From: Synechocystis salina LEGE 00031
GTDB taxonomy: Bacteria; Cyanobacteriota; Cyanobacteriia; Cyanobacteriales; Microcystaceae
Direction: 5' to 3'
DNA length: 64,000 nucleotides
NCBI RefSeq assembly: GCF_015207985.1
Contig: NZ_JADEVV010000006.1
Location: forward strand, 41,463 to 105,462
Part shown: positions 46,446-54,524 of the stretch, one piece after another
Numbering within the stretch: position 1 is the first letter of the stretch
How the letters are laid out: each line of letters begins with the position of its first letter
Program-made: the position numbers and the translations under genes
Notes under the pieces: model-generated
The model's database searches: none
Seen by the model: the letters and a program-made list of their open reading frames with translations, nothing else
What the model was told of the DNA's origin: nothing

Positions 46446-46508
46446 AGGATGTGAAAATATTGGGCATTAAGGAAGCTTTCTGAGAGCGGAGATCAGGAGA
46501 TTAAATTC

Positions 46509-46703
46509 ATGGAAATTATCCTTTTACTGGCCACTATTTTGATCATTGGCTTGGTACTAAGCTGGTTTTTTAAGGTGACAACGGCAACCATTAAAAATGG
46601 AGTCATTATTATCATTATCTTGGTGGTGCTTTATCTCGTGTTTAAGATTACTCCCGCTCAGGTGTGGGAGCAGATGCAACAAATTTTCCAGGGCAAACGA
46701 TAG
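46509..46703 (+). CDS. Small two-TM membrane protein
   Basis: A 64-residue protein that is mostly hydrophobic: residues about 2-20 (EIILLLATILIIGLVLSWF) and 31-47 (GVIIIIILVVLYLVF), joined by a short polar loop with Lys and Thr, then an amphipathic end (PAQVWEQMQQIFQGKR). The ATG at 46509 has AGGAG about 10 bases upstream, which supports real translation. It follows the DUF212 gene by 63 bp. Function unknown. It is the last apparently native gene before the transposon remnant. Confidence 0.7.
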   Translation: MEIILLLATILIIGLVLSWFFKVTTATIKNGVIIIIILVVLYLVFKITPAQVWEQMQQIFQGKR

Positions 46704-46768
46704 AAAGTTACCCCCCTATAAAGCTGAGTTCGAGAAGAAAGAAAAGTAGGAAAAAAACTGAAGGTTAA

Positions 46769-47331
46769 GAGGATGTCTGAAAAGCAATTAGATGATAAGG
46801 ATTAAGCTAAGCGCCTGAGTAGAATGCGAATTGATGCCAGATATAACCAAGCTGACCCTGACTGAGAAAAATGGACAAATCCCACATCGAGATGAATCAT
46901 TGTTGCTGTATCCACCGATTGAGAATCCACCACCCCATAGCTGGGTGAGAGGGGATCGCTCATGACCAGTGTTGCGTTCCCACTTTCCCACTGATGGAGA
47001 GTTTGATTAATGCGTTCGAGGGTGCCATCATCACGCCACTGACGGAAGTAGTGGTAAACGGTTTTCCACTTGGGAAAATCATGGGAGAGTGAAGGCCAGG
47101 TAATCCCTGCCATGAGGATTTACAGGAGGGCGTTGACTACTTGCCGCAAGTCTGTGGAGCGAGGACATCCCCCAGGTTTCCCTGGAGCAAACAGAGGGGC
47201 AATCAGAGAGCACTGGTAATTACTGAGATCAGTGCCGGTAGGATGTAACCATATTTTTTGGTTTAGAGATTTTAGTACTTCTACAGACTGAATTTCTCTT
47301 TTTTTTCGCCATACTCTTATCAGACAGCCTC
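46769..47331 (-). mobile_element. Internally deleted IS5-family element with both ends
   Basis: Terminal inverted repeats face each other: GAGGATGTCTGAAAAGC at 46769-46785 and, on the other strand, GAGGCTGTCTGATAAGAG at 47314-47331. A TAA direct repeat flanks both (46766-46768 and 47332-47334), as expected of the TNA targets of some IS5 subgroups. Inside on the minus strand are transposase pieces: an N-terminal part (IWLHPTGTDLSNYQCSLIAP), a TAA replacing the usual Tyr codon in LLYIL (near 47120), then ITWPSLSHDFPKWKTVYHYF and VVDSQSVDTATMIHLDVGF. This jumps straight to the usual C-terminal end LYLASIRILLRRLA. The middle, including later catalytic residues, is gone. It cannot make transposase but could be moved by a relative. 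Confidence 0.75.
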
Positions 47332-47467
47332 TAATAGAAAGGAGCTTAGTTTTCTTGTGGAATATCGTAAAATATGAGCTTTCAGCACCTTAGTTATTGA
47401 TGGATGATTAGATTTGTTTAAATTGTACGATATTCAAAACAAATAGAGATGGAGAAATTAGCCAAAG

Positions 47468-49258
47468 CTAGAAATGAAAACTAGCAGAAAGAAAGGGCCC
47501 ATTAAAAGATTCCGAAAAGCCAAAGGCATTGCTGCCCGTACCTGTTTGATAATTAAGTTGATAGAAACGATAGGCCAATTGCAAAGAAATATTTTCCCTG
47601 ACCCACCAATCCATACCAAAAAATAAATTCCAACTGTAATTAGTGTCTCCTGATAGACCAAAACCTGAAACATCACCTCGAAACCAAAGGGTAATTGGAT
47701 CAGATAACTGTAAACCTAGTTTTCCACCGATGAGGGGATCAAGCCAAACTTTTCCTGCCTGAAGAGTATTTTGGGTCGTACCTTCAATATTGACTAGACT
47801 ACTAGAAATGCTGTAGTTAATCGTATTTTCAAGTTGCAGATTAACACTGTTCAGACGCACTCCTAAAATGGGCTGGAACCAGAAACGGGGAAATTCTTTT
47901 CCAGAAGGTTCTTTTGGCAACCCCGCGGGGGGAGAATCACCGAAGTTATAACTAATAGCAAAGTCATAAATCCCTTGATTAAATTGAAGACTACTGTCAA
48001 TATTATTGTTGATTTGTTGTGGTTCCCGATTATCTTGAAAATTTTGAACTTTGTTTATATCCTCTATTTGTTGATCAATTAATTGTTTATCTTGTTCAAT
48101 GGTGGATTGCAATGTCCGTAGCGATTCACTATCTTCAATTTGCTGTAATTCTTGAACTTTTTGACCCGCTTCTTCTAAGACTGCTCTAGTTTGCTGTAGG
48201 TTTTGCTGAACTTGATTTAGGCTGGGAATGGTGCCAATATTTTGAATTTGTTGCTGTAGATCTCGTAATTGTTCCTGATTCTTGGCAATGGCACTATTGA
48301 GGGCGATCGCCTTTTTGAATCCTTGATCTACTTCGAGAGGGACGTTGAGGGATTGAACCTCCTGAATGTTTGTGGATAAAGTTTCTAGTTTCCGACCATC
48401 TTGAGCTAAGGTCTCCGTAAAAAATTTAAAATCAGATGCTAAAGTTTCTAGGGATTGGGCATCTTTCGCCAGGGTCACCTGGAGGTCATTTACTTCTCTT
48501 TCAAAGTTTTGTAGGGTTTCACTAGCTTTCAGTTCCTCTTGTTCTTGCAAGAGTTGCACTTGCTGATCTAAAAGGTTCGCAACTTCCTGGATATTGCTGT
48601 TAATGCCTTTAGTTAAAAAATAGTCCACCGTATTAATTGGACTAGGAGTACGGGTATTTGTTCTCTGAACACTACCCGCTCCCTGTAAATTGACATAGTA
48701 ACCATCGATGATAAATCCCCAGTTTCCTTTCCAGGCTTCCACACGACCACTCGCCGCTACGTTGAGGTATTGCAACAATTCTCCCAGTCCCAAGCGGTAA
48801 TTAACGGTCTCTCCTTTAACGGTAGCACTGCCATAAGTACTAATAGGAATAGTGGCGTAGGGTTGAAAGACAAATCTCCATTTATCGCTATCTTCTACGG
48901 TCTGAACTTGTAAGGGATCAAGAACTTCAGAGGAGTCGGGGACAGTTTCAGGCGGGGGGATAAACTCCTGAGAAATTAGGGTATTTGGTTCGGAAGATAG
49001 AATTTCTAAATCCGAGGCACAGGAACTTGTCGGAGCCGGTAAGGGTTGCTCTTCCTCCAAACTGGATTCGGTCGGTGTAATGAAGTTTGATGTCGGCACA
49101 ACTTCATTACAGGAACTAATCGATTTTGCTTCTGGGGCTATTGAAGATAATGAAACAGGATTGGCAAGCACTTTTGGGGTAAATAAACCAGAAGTTCCCA
49201 GCAAAAAACCTTGAATGATTAGGATTAATTTAATAGGATTTTTCAGTTGTTCTAACAC
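47468..49258 (-). CDS. Outer-membrane-type beta-barrel protein with coiled-coil insertion
   Basis: A protein of about 596 residues. A signal peptide (hydrophobic core LILIIQGFLLGTSGLF, cleavage near VLANP) is followed by a Ser/Pro/Glu-rich linker with two CAS/SSC-type cysteines. Beta-strand segments come next (WRFVFQPYATIPISTYGSAT and NWGFIIDGYYVNLQGAG). About 190 residues of heptad-rich coiled coil follow (EVANLLDQQVQLLQEQEELK and on), then more strands ending SFNGPFLSASFHF. The terminal Phe and alternating aromatic pattern are typical of outer-membrane barrels. So the barrel seems split by a helical insertion of unknown role. The start used is the GTG at 49258: AGGAG lies about 8 bases upstream, while it directly touches the alternative GTG at 49267. 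MarC lies just upstream. Confidence 0.7.
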   Translation of the reverse strand: MLEQLKNPIKLILIIQGFLLGTSGLFTPKVLANPVSLSSIAPEAKSISSCNEVVPTSNFITPTESSLEEEQPLPAPTSSCASDLEILSSEPNTLISQEFIPPPETVPDSSEVLDPLQVQTVEDSDKWRFVFQPYATIPISTYGSATVKGETVNYRLGLGELLQYLNVAASGRVEAWKGNWGFIIDGYYVNLQGAGSVQRTNTRTPSPINTVDYFLTKGINSNIQEVANLLDQQVQLLQEQEELKASETLQNFEREVNDLQVTLAKDAQSLETLASDFKFFTETLAQDGRKLETLSTNIQEVQSLNVPLEVDQGFKKAIALNSAIAKNQEQLRDLQQQIQNIGTIPSLNQVQQNLQQTRAVLEEAGQKVQELQQIEDSESLRTLQSTIEQDKQLIDQQIEDINKVQNFQDNREPQQINNNIDSSLQFNQGIYDFAISYNFGDSPPAGLPKEPSGKEFPRFWFQPILGVRLNSVNLQLENTINYSISSSLVNIEGTTQNTLQAGKVWLDPLIGGKLGLQLSDPITLWFRGDVSGFGLSGDTNYSWNLFFGMDWWVRENISLQLAYRFYQLNYQTGTGSNAFGFSESFNGPFLSASFHF

Positions 49259-49288
49259 GGCGATCACTCCTCTTATTTTTCAGATATA

Positions 49289-49972
49289 TTACTTGATTTT
49301 TGATAATTCAGGCATAATTTGGCTAGTAAAAATATCAATTACCCCTGTAACCATAAATTGAACCCCGATCGCCGCAACAAATAAGCCCATGACCCGTTGA
49401 GTAATACTCAGTCCAATATTACCTAAAAGTCGTTGTAATGATTTACCTGAAGCGAGAACAAGGAAAACCAGAAAAGTCACAAAAGCGGTCACAGGAATGA
49501 GTTCAAAAGCGGTCCCTTTATGAATTTTCTCCGCCTCACTGGCGTAAAGAATCACATTAGCAATAACCCCTGGCCCCACTAATAAGGGCATGGCCATGGG
49601 AATCACAATTTGACTGTAAACTGATTTTGCTTCAATTAGATTACTTTTCTTGTCTTCTTGCTTATCAGAAAGAGAGTCTGTTGTATTTGTTCCCTTTCCG
49701 TTCACGATATTGATACCGATGATTAAGAGAAGTATGCCCCCCGCAATCCGAAAGGAATTTAGGGTCACACCAAAAAAATTAAGCATCGGTGTCCCTACGA
49801 GCATAAAGATCACTAACAAACCTAGAACAGTCAGAGAGACAAAAAAAGCAACAATCCGTTGGACTTCTTTGGTTTCACGGGCAGTGTAACTGATAAAAAT
49901 AGGTAGCATGCCTAAGGCATTCAAGAGAGCAAATAGGGTAATTCCAAAATTTCTTAAAAATGAAAAATCCAT
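49289..49972 (-). CDS. MarC-family integral membrane protein
   Basis: A 227-residue polytopic protein with about six hydrophobic segments and the MarC pattern: LFALLNALGMLPIFISYTA at the start, FRIAGGILLLIIGINIV in the middle and PMAMPLLVGPGVIANVILYA before the last three segments. The family is named after the mar locus of E. coli, but the resistance link has been withdrawn and the substrate is unknown. A polar loop with many Lys, Asp and Ser (about residues 95-115) separates the halves. It ends about 30 bp before the barrel gene start, so the two likely form an operon. The ATG at 49972 is preferred over a TTG at 49987. Confidence 0.88.
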   Translation of the reverse strand: MDFSFLRNFGITLFALLNALGMLPIFISYTARETKEVQRIVAFFVSLTVLGLLVIFMLVGTPMLNFFGVTLNSFRIAGGILLLIIGINIVNGKGTNTTDSLSDKQEDKKSNLIEAKSVYSQIVIPMAMPLLVGPGVIANVILYASEAEKIHKGTAFELIPVTAFVTFLVFLVLASGKSLQRLLGNIGLSITQRVMGLFVAAIGVQFMVTGVIDIFTSQIMPELSKIK

Positions 49973-50158
49973 AATCTGAAAATTCAAATAAAATTTAGAC
50001 AGAAAATATTGGTAATCCCCAAATAAGTATTCTACCTAAGGGAAAAGCTAGAAACTTATCTTCAAGAGAAATTAATGCTCACAATTGTTCCTGGCTAAAA
50101 GGCGATCGCCATGTGACTTATGCTAGTGGTGCCCGTGTCATTCCCCGTTTCCAATCAA

Positions 50159-50752
50159 TTAAAAAGAGGAACCGGGTTGTTTGAGGAATTCCGTTTCTTC
50201 TGGGGTGTTTTCTCTGCCTAAAATTTGATTGCGGTGGGGAAAACGCCCAAATTTTTCGATAACTTGATAATGGCGAATGGCATAGTCAATAGTAGATGCA
50301 CTATCGGCATCCTCCCTAAGTTGTTCAAAGAGGGCGACAGACTGGCGTTGATGTTCGAGGTTTTCGCTGTGTTCATAGGGCAGATAGATAAACCACCGTT
50401 TTATAGGAATCATTTGTTGGTCGAAACCTTGTTCGACGGCGTATTGAGCGGCGCTTAAAGCTTTAGGGTCGGTGGCAAAAGAGCGCCATTGACCTCGAAA
50501 CAGATTTCGAGGCAATTGGTCTAGCAAAATGATCAATGCCAGACAGCTTTCTGGGGCAGTTTGCCAGGAGTCAAGTTTACCGGCGGCGGCAGCTTCGTAG
50601 TCGGTATAAAAATGTGATCGCACTTCTTCGTCGAAGTCGGGGTTTTTGATAAACCAGATTTTTCTTGGTTTCCCATAGTCTTGGTTATTGGGTTCACCAA
50701 ACCAAAAATTTAAGATATCTTTAACTCGGTGGGAGATTTCTGAGTTCATCAT
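50159..50752 (-). CDS. DUF924 family protein
   Basis: A 197-residue soluble protein of the DUF924 family: ILNFWFGEPN at the start, FDEEVRSHFYTDYEAAAAGKL, the signature LALIILLDQLPRNLFRGQ, then FIYLPYEHSENLEHQRQSV and FGRFPHRNQILGRENTPEE. These helix-rich, tetratricopeptide-like proteins are widespread and of unknown function; the His and Glu residues in the last two motifs are well conserved. No operon partner: 170 bp to the MarC gene side and 200 bp to the sulfatase. Confidence 0.87.
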   Translation of the reverse strand: MMNSEISHRVKDILNFWFGEPNNQDYGKPRKIWFIKNPDFDEEVRSHFYTDYEAAAAGKLDSWQTAPESCLALIILLDQLPRNLFRGQWRSFATDPKALSAAQYAVEQGFDQQMIPIKRWFIYLPYEHSENLEHQRQSVALFEQLREDADSASTIDYAIRHYQVIEKFGRFPHRNQILGRENTPEETEFLKQPGSSF

Positions 50753-50956
50753 AATTGGGGTGATAACAGAAAAGAGAAATTTTGTACGCTGGCCAAGGGG
50801 GCAAAACCGAGATTCTCGGCATGGTCGTTGATGACAATGAAATCGAGACTACATCCAGATCATAGTTAGCACCCACCAGTTTCAAGTACTGGCAGGTGCA
50901 TTGCCCCAGGCTAGTGTGACTGTTAAGCTCAATCGTGCATTAACACCAGTTTTGGG

Positions 50957-52525
50957 CTAGTTTCCGGTGGGTAAGGGTATTGTGATGCCCTCCTTCGCGA
51001 GCATTTCCCGGATATGTTGGAAGCGCTCATACTGGGTGAGCGTAATCGGGCCAGCATACCCCTCGCTCTGTAGCTTGCGCGGTGGATACTGCACATAGGT
51101 TTTCATTAGCTCTTTGACCTTTTCGCTCATGGTGACCAGCATCCAGGTGCGTTCCGTATAGTTGTTCATGAAGATGTCGTAGCGTTCCTGGGGGTCTTGC
51201 CACAGGTCAAACATCTGCGGCACGACGGCAACATAACTCTCTGCCCCCTTCCATCCCAGGTTGGAGTCTACGGCTAGACCTCCGGTCGTTGCACCATCGT
51301 CACCCCGCAGGTTAAATACCGCCTTGTAATTGTTGACCCGTACTGCCCCCGGTGTCAGTTCATTCTCGGTGAAATAGAACCAGGATTTGCGTTCACACTT
51401 ACCCGTACCAAACAGCGCTGGAGACATGTCGTAGCTGTCAAAGATGATCGGTTGGCCTTCACGATCATTGGTGGGTAGTGACACCCCGGCGAGGTTAGCA
51501 AAGGTCGCCATCAGATCGAGACCGCCCACAATATCGTGGTTCTTCACGCCGGGCGCGATCTTCCCGGGCCACCAGGCGATCGCCGGGACGCGGTTGCCCC
51601 CCTCACGGACGGTGCCCTTTGTGCCCCGGAATGGGGTGTAGCCAGCGTCAGGATAGACATCCTGCCAGGCCCCATTGTCGGTCGTCCAGAAGACGAAAGT
51701 ATCCTCTTCCAGGCCAAGTTCCCGTACTTTATCCATAATTGCCCCGATGCGAGAGTCCAGCTCGACAATCGAGTCTGCATACTTGCACTTAGAAGGCGAT
51801 TTGTGAATGAAGTTGGGGTGGGGCAGGTTGGGCTGGTGTACCTTCATAAAGTTGACGTTGAGGAAGAAGGGCTGGTCTTCCTTGGCCGCATCTTCGAGAA
51901 ATTCGATCGCCGCTTTCTCGACATAGCCATCAAAGAAAGGAATTCCCACAACGCCTTCATCTGGCGTATCGACGTACTGACCATTGATCTTGAAATCTTC
52001 CTTGGCCTTCTCACCGGCCTTAGCGGACAGCGATCCTTTGGTCACATTTTGGAACATGGCCCGTAGTTCTGGCTCCATATCGGGGAACCAGGTGGGGTCG
52101 GCATAGGTATAGGCATTTAGGTGGTAGAGACCGACATACTTCATCTCGTCGTAGCCCTGGGCATTGGGTAGTGCATAATCGTCCTCACCCAAATGCCATT
52201 TGCCCGTGAAAAAGGTGCGGTAGTTGGCCTGTTTTAGCACAGAGGCCAGGGTCCACTCCGCTGCGGGTAAGCCGCCGCCCTGGCCCTGAAATGCCACGGT
52301 GGTCATGCCGCTACGGTTGGGGATACGACCCGTTTGCATGGCCGCCCGACCCGGAGTACAACTCGGTTGGGCATAGAAGGAAAAGAAGGTCATGCCTTCC
52401 GCCGCCATGCGATCAAAGTTTGGGGTTGGCATCCCCCGTCCTTCGCCGCCGCCGTAGGGGCCAAGATCGCCATAGCCGGTGTCATCGGTTACTAACAGAA
52501 TAATGTTGGGTTTTTTATTCGACAT
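50957..52525 (-). CDS. Formylglycine-dependent sulfatase (arylsulfatase-like)
   Basis: A 522-residue sulfatase of the alkaline phosphatase superfamily, hydrolysing sulfate esters. The metal site begins LLVTDDTGYGDLG (Asp14, Asp15). The active-site signature is SCTPGRAAMQTGR, with Cys56 to be oxidised to formylglycine (C-x-P-x-R type). TGKWHLG supplies the conserved Lys/His, and WTTDNGAWQD a further metal ligand pair. There is no signal peptide at the ATG (52525), which has GGAGAG about 9 bases upstream, so the enzyme is predicted to be cytoplasmic. The neighbouring maturase suits a Cys-type sulfatase. The substrate cannot be named from sequence. Confidence 0.93.
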   Translation of the reverse strand: MSNKKPNIILLVTDDTGYGDLGPYGGGEGRGMPTPNFDRMAAEGMTFFSFYAQPSCTPGRAAMQTGRIPNRSGMTTVAFQGQGGGLPAAEWTLASVLKQANYRTFFTGKWHLGEDDYALPNAQGYDEMKYVGLYHLNAYTYADPTWFPDMEPELRAMFQNVTKGSLSAKAGEKAKEDFKINGQYVDTPDEGVVGIPFFDGYVEKAAIEFLEDAAKEDQPFFLNVNFMKVHQPNLPHPNFIHKSPSKCKYADSIVELDSRIGAIMDKVRELGLEEDTFVFWTTDNGAWQDVYPDAGYTPFRGTKGTVREGGNRVPAIAWWPGKIAPGVKNHDIVGGLDLMATFANLAGVSLPTNDREGQPIIFDSYDMSPALFGTGKCERKSWFYFTENELTPGAVRVNNYKAVFNLRGDDGATTGGLAVDSNLGWKGAESYVAVVPQMFDLWQDPQERYDIFMNNYTERTWMLVTMSEKVKELMKTYVQYPPRKLQSEGYAGPITLTQYERFQHIREMLAKEGITIPLPTGN

Positions 52526-52648
52526 TGTTTTGTCTCTCCATTAAATGGTTATTAGAGTTATCAGTCAGCAGGGGAATGCTGCCAAGGGATTTAATCGTGT
52601 GGCATTACTGAATCAGGGTATGAGTTTGTGAGCTTCAAGATTTTTTAT

Positions 52649-52722
52649 CGCCCCCTAAATCCCCCAATGCTGGGGGACTTTCCATTTTTGGTTCCCCCCA
52701 AATTTGGGGAGCTAGGGGGGCT
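52649..52722. repeat. C/G-rich palindromic interspersed repeat
   Basis: A 74-bp sequence able to fold into a compound hairpin. The outer arms are GCCCCCTA and TAGGGGGGC. Inside are two further hairpins, CCCCCAATGCTGGGGG and CCCCAAATTTGGGG. Sequences of this style (CCCCCTAAATCCCCC ... GGGGGGCTAGG) recur in many cyanobacterial genomes between genes. It lies between the maturase and the sulfatase, where it could limit or tune expression of the downstream sulfatase. Repeats elsewhere in this window were not noticed. Confidence 0.6.
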
Positions 52723-52825
52723 AAACATACCTCAAATCAGCAATGCCAATTCTGTATTCGTACACCGCCCTCCTATTGAGACATTGACCGCCGGAAGGCA
52801 AATCGATCAATGCGGCCCTACACCA

Positions 52826-54157
52826 TTAAGTTCGGGCCGGTTGACAGGCGGTTTTCCGGCTTTTTTTGGTTTTATGCAGACCATGGCATTTCTTAAACTT
52901 CTGACCACTGCCACAAGGGCAGGGATCGTTGGGATGGGCTTTGGCAAAAGCGGCATCCTGGGCGGCCAAGATGGGCATGATTTTTGCGGCAGGATAGTTG
53001 CGTCGCATGATTTCTGCTAAAAGCCGGAGGGGTTCATCAATGTGATGGAAAAATTCCTTATACCCGGCACACAGGTAATTCAGCCCTGGTTCCCCATCGG
53101 GGGTGGTAATGAACCGATTTTTAGGACATTCGCCGTTACAGGCAAAGCGCACGTCACAGTCCAGGCAATACTTTGGTAGTTTTTCCAATTTGTCCCGCCC
53201 AAACTGATGCTGGCGATCGCCGCCGACCAGATCCCCTATGGGCTGATCCTGAATGTTGCCCAGCTTATAATCGGGTTCGACAAAGTGGTCACAGGAGTAA
53301 AGATCACCGTTATGTTCTAAGGCCACCGCATGACCACAGGTGGGTTCAAAGACGCACATGCCAGAGGGCGCACCGATCCACTTGCTGACGGCGGCTTCAA
53401 AGGTTTGTACGAATACCTTGCCCACATCATGGCGCACCCATTCATCAAAGATACTGATCAAAAAGCTGCCAAATTGCTCAGGTTTAACGGAGCGATCAGA
53501 AACGAGGGTTCCCTGTTGGTGGAGGGTACTGCCGTCCTCATTTATCCGCTCAATAATGGGGATGAACTGAACCCAGCTAGCGCCCACTTCATCCCGAAGA
53601 AATCGATAGACCTCCAGGGGATGATTGCCATTTGCCGCATTGACAGTGGTCAGAATGTTGTACTCTACTCCATGTTTCTGCAACAGCCGCAGACCCCGCA
53701 TCACGTTATCAAAGGTCGGCCCCCCAGCTTTATCAACCCGATAGGCATCATGGAGTTCCCTTGGCCCATCAATACTCAACCCAACCAAATAGTTGTTTTC
53801 TTTCAAAAACTCACACCACTCATCGTTGAGTAACGTACCGTTGGTTTGGATCGTATTCTCAAAGGTCATTCCCGGCTTGCGGTACTTCTCCTGGTAGGCG
53901 ATCGCCTTGCGAAAGAAATCGACTCCCATCAGGGTGGGTTCTCCTCCCTGCCAGGCCACCGTAACCTCTTTTGTGCGGTGGGTTTCGATCAGTTGACGAA
54001 TATAGTTTTCCAACAGCTCATCCGCCATCCGAAACTTACTGCCTGGATAAAGCTGTTCTTTGTCTAGAAAAAAGCAGTAGGAGCAGTTGAGGTTACAAAT
54101 TGCTCCGGTTGGTTTAGCCAGAACATGGATGCGGGGAGGAGTTTTGGGCTGGGTCAT
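52826..54157 (-). CDS. Anaerobic sulfatase-maturating radical SAM enzyme with SEC-C tail
   Basis: A 443-residue radical SAM enzyme of the anSME type, which converts the active-site Cys (or Ser) of a sulfatase into formylglycine. The radical SAM cluster motif CNLNCSYC is at Cys21, Cys25 and Cys28. The SPASM-type region has the auxiliary cluster cysteines: CVFEPTCGHAVALEHNGDL, YSCDHFVEP, YCLDCDVRFACNGECPKNRF. The last ~30 residues form a SEC-C zinc motif, NDPCPCGSGQKFKKCHG, as in the SecA tail, and then a basic end. The ATG at 54157 is preferred over a TTG at 54196. It lies 300 bp upstream of the sulfatase it probably activates, and runs divergently from the AraC regulator gene. Confidence 0.93.
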   Translation of the reverse strand: MTQPKTPPRIHVLAKPTGAICNLNCSYCFFLDKEQLYPGSKFRMADELLENYIRQLIETHRTKEVTVAWQGGEPTLMGVDFFRKAIAYQEKYRKPGMTFENTIQTNGTLLNDEWCEFLKENNYLVGLSIDGPRELHDAYRVDKAGGPTFDNVMRGLRLLQKHGVEYNILTTVNAANGNHPLEVYRFLRDEVGASWVQFIPIIERINEDGSTLHQQGTLVSDRSVKPEQFGSFLISIFDEWVRHDVGKVFVQTFEAAVSKWIGAPSGMCVFEPTCGHAVALEHNGDLYSCDHFVEPDYKLGNIQDQPIGDLVGGDRQHQFGRDKLEKLPKYCLDCDVRFACNGECPKNRFITTPDGEPGLNYLCAGYKEFFHHIDEPLRLLAEIMRRNYPAAKIMPILAAQDAAFAKAHPNDPCPCGSGQKFKKCHGLHKTKKSRKTACQPART

Positions 54158-54524
54158 ACTGTGGATCTCGGTGGCTGAATGTGGATCAAGATCCAATTTA
54201 AACTTGTCATTTGTTTTGATCAGTCACAAGGATCAATCGCTTATTAAGATGATGCAGTTTCCGTACAATCGCTGAAAGTTTTGTTTGACAATGGTTACAG
54301 GCGTTTAACCTGTTTGCCATTTCATTCTTCCCACCTACTTAGGGATTTCTTATAAAGCCCCCATTGTTCGTGCGGGAGAGCAACAACTGAACGACTTGGG
54401 TCATCTTGCCACTACCCATCGGTTTAGGCTATACAAAAATGGCAAACTTTTGGGAAATCAACACTTTTTCACAGAATGTAGGTAACAATCGGTGTTTTTT
54501 GCCATTGCAACATAAGCTAATATT
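54158..54524. promoter_or_regulatory. Divergent control region between maturase and AraC-type regulator
   Basis: 367 bp with no coding sequence. It must hold promoters for the maturase (leftward) and for the AraC-type gene (rightward), and is the natural place for the regulator to bind. It contains the 45-bp element at 54409-54453, which recurs at 62860. AT-rich stretches (for instance AATATTATG at the AraC start) are present. Exact promoter boxes are not assigned. Confidence 0.45.
54409..54453 (+). repeat. 45-bp direct repeat, copy 1
   Basis: The 45 bases starting CCACTACCCATCGG and ending GCAAACTTTTGG reappear at 62860-62904 with 42 of 45 identities and no gap. Copy 1 stands about 70 bp before the AraC-type gene. 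Translated in the + frame both copies read PLP-x-G-x-GYTKMANFW, with substitutions at two codons, so a gene relic is possible as well as an operator or an insertion scar. Confidence 0.7.

Noticed and set aside
50760..50950. Coding-like stretches between the sulfatase and DUF924 genes
   Set aside because: Two adjoining short frames (about 27 and 31 codons) look protein-like, but no family could be named, so a relic is not claimed.
51536..52066. 176-codon frame antisense to the sulfatase
   Set aside because: It lies fully inside a well-supported gene and has no motif; a shadow of the GC-rich sulfatase.
53330..53833. 167-codon frame antisense to the maturase
   Set aside because: Shadow of the radical SAM gene; no independent evidence.
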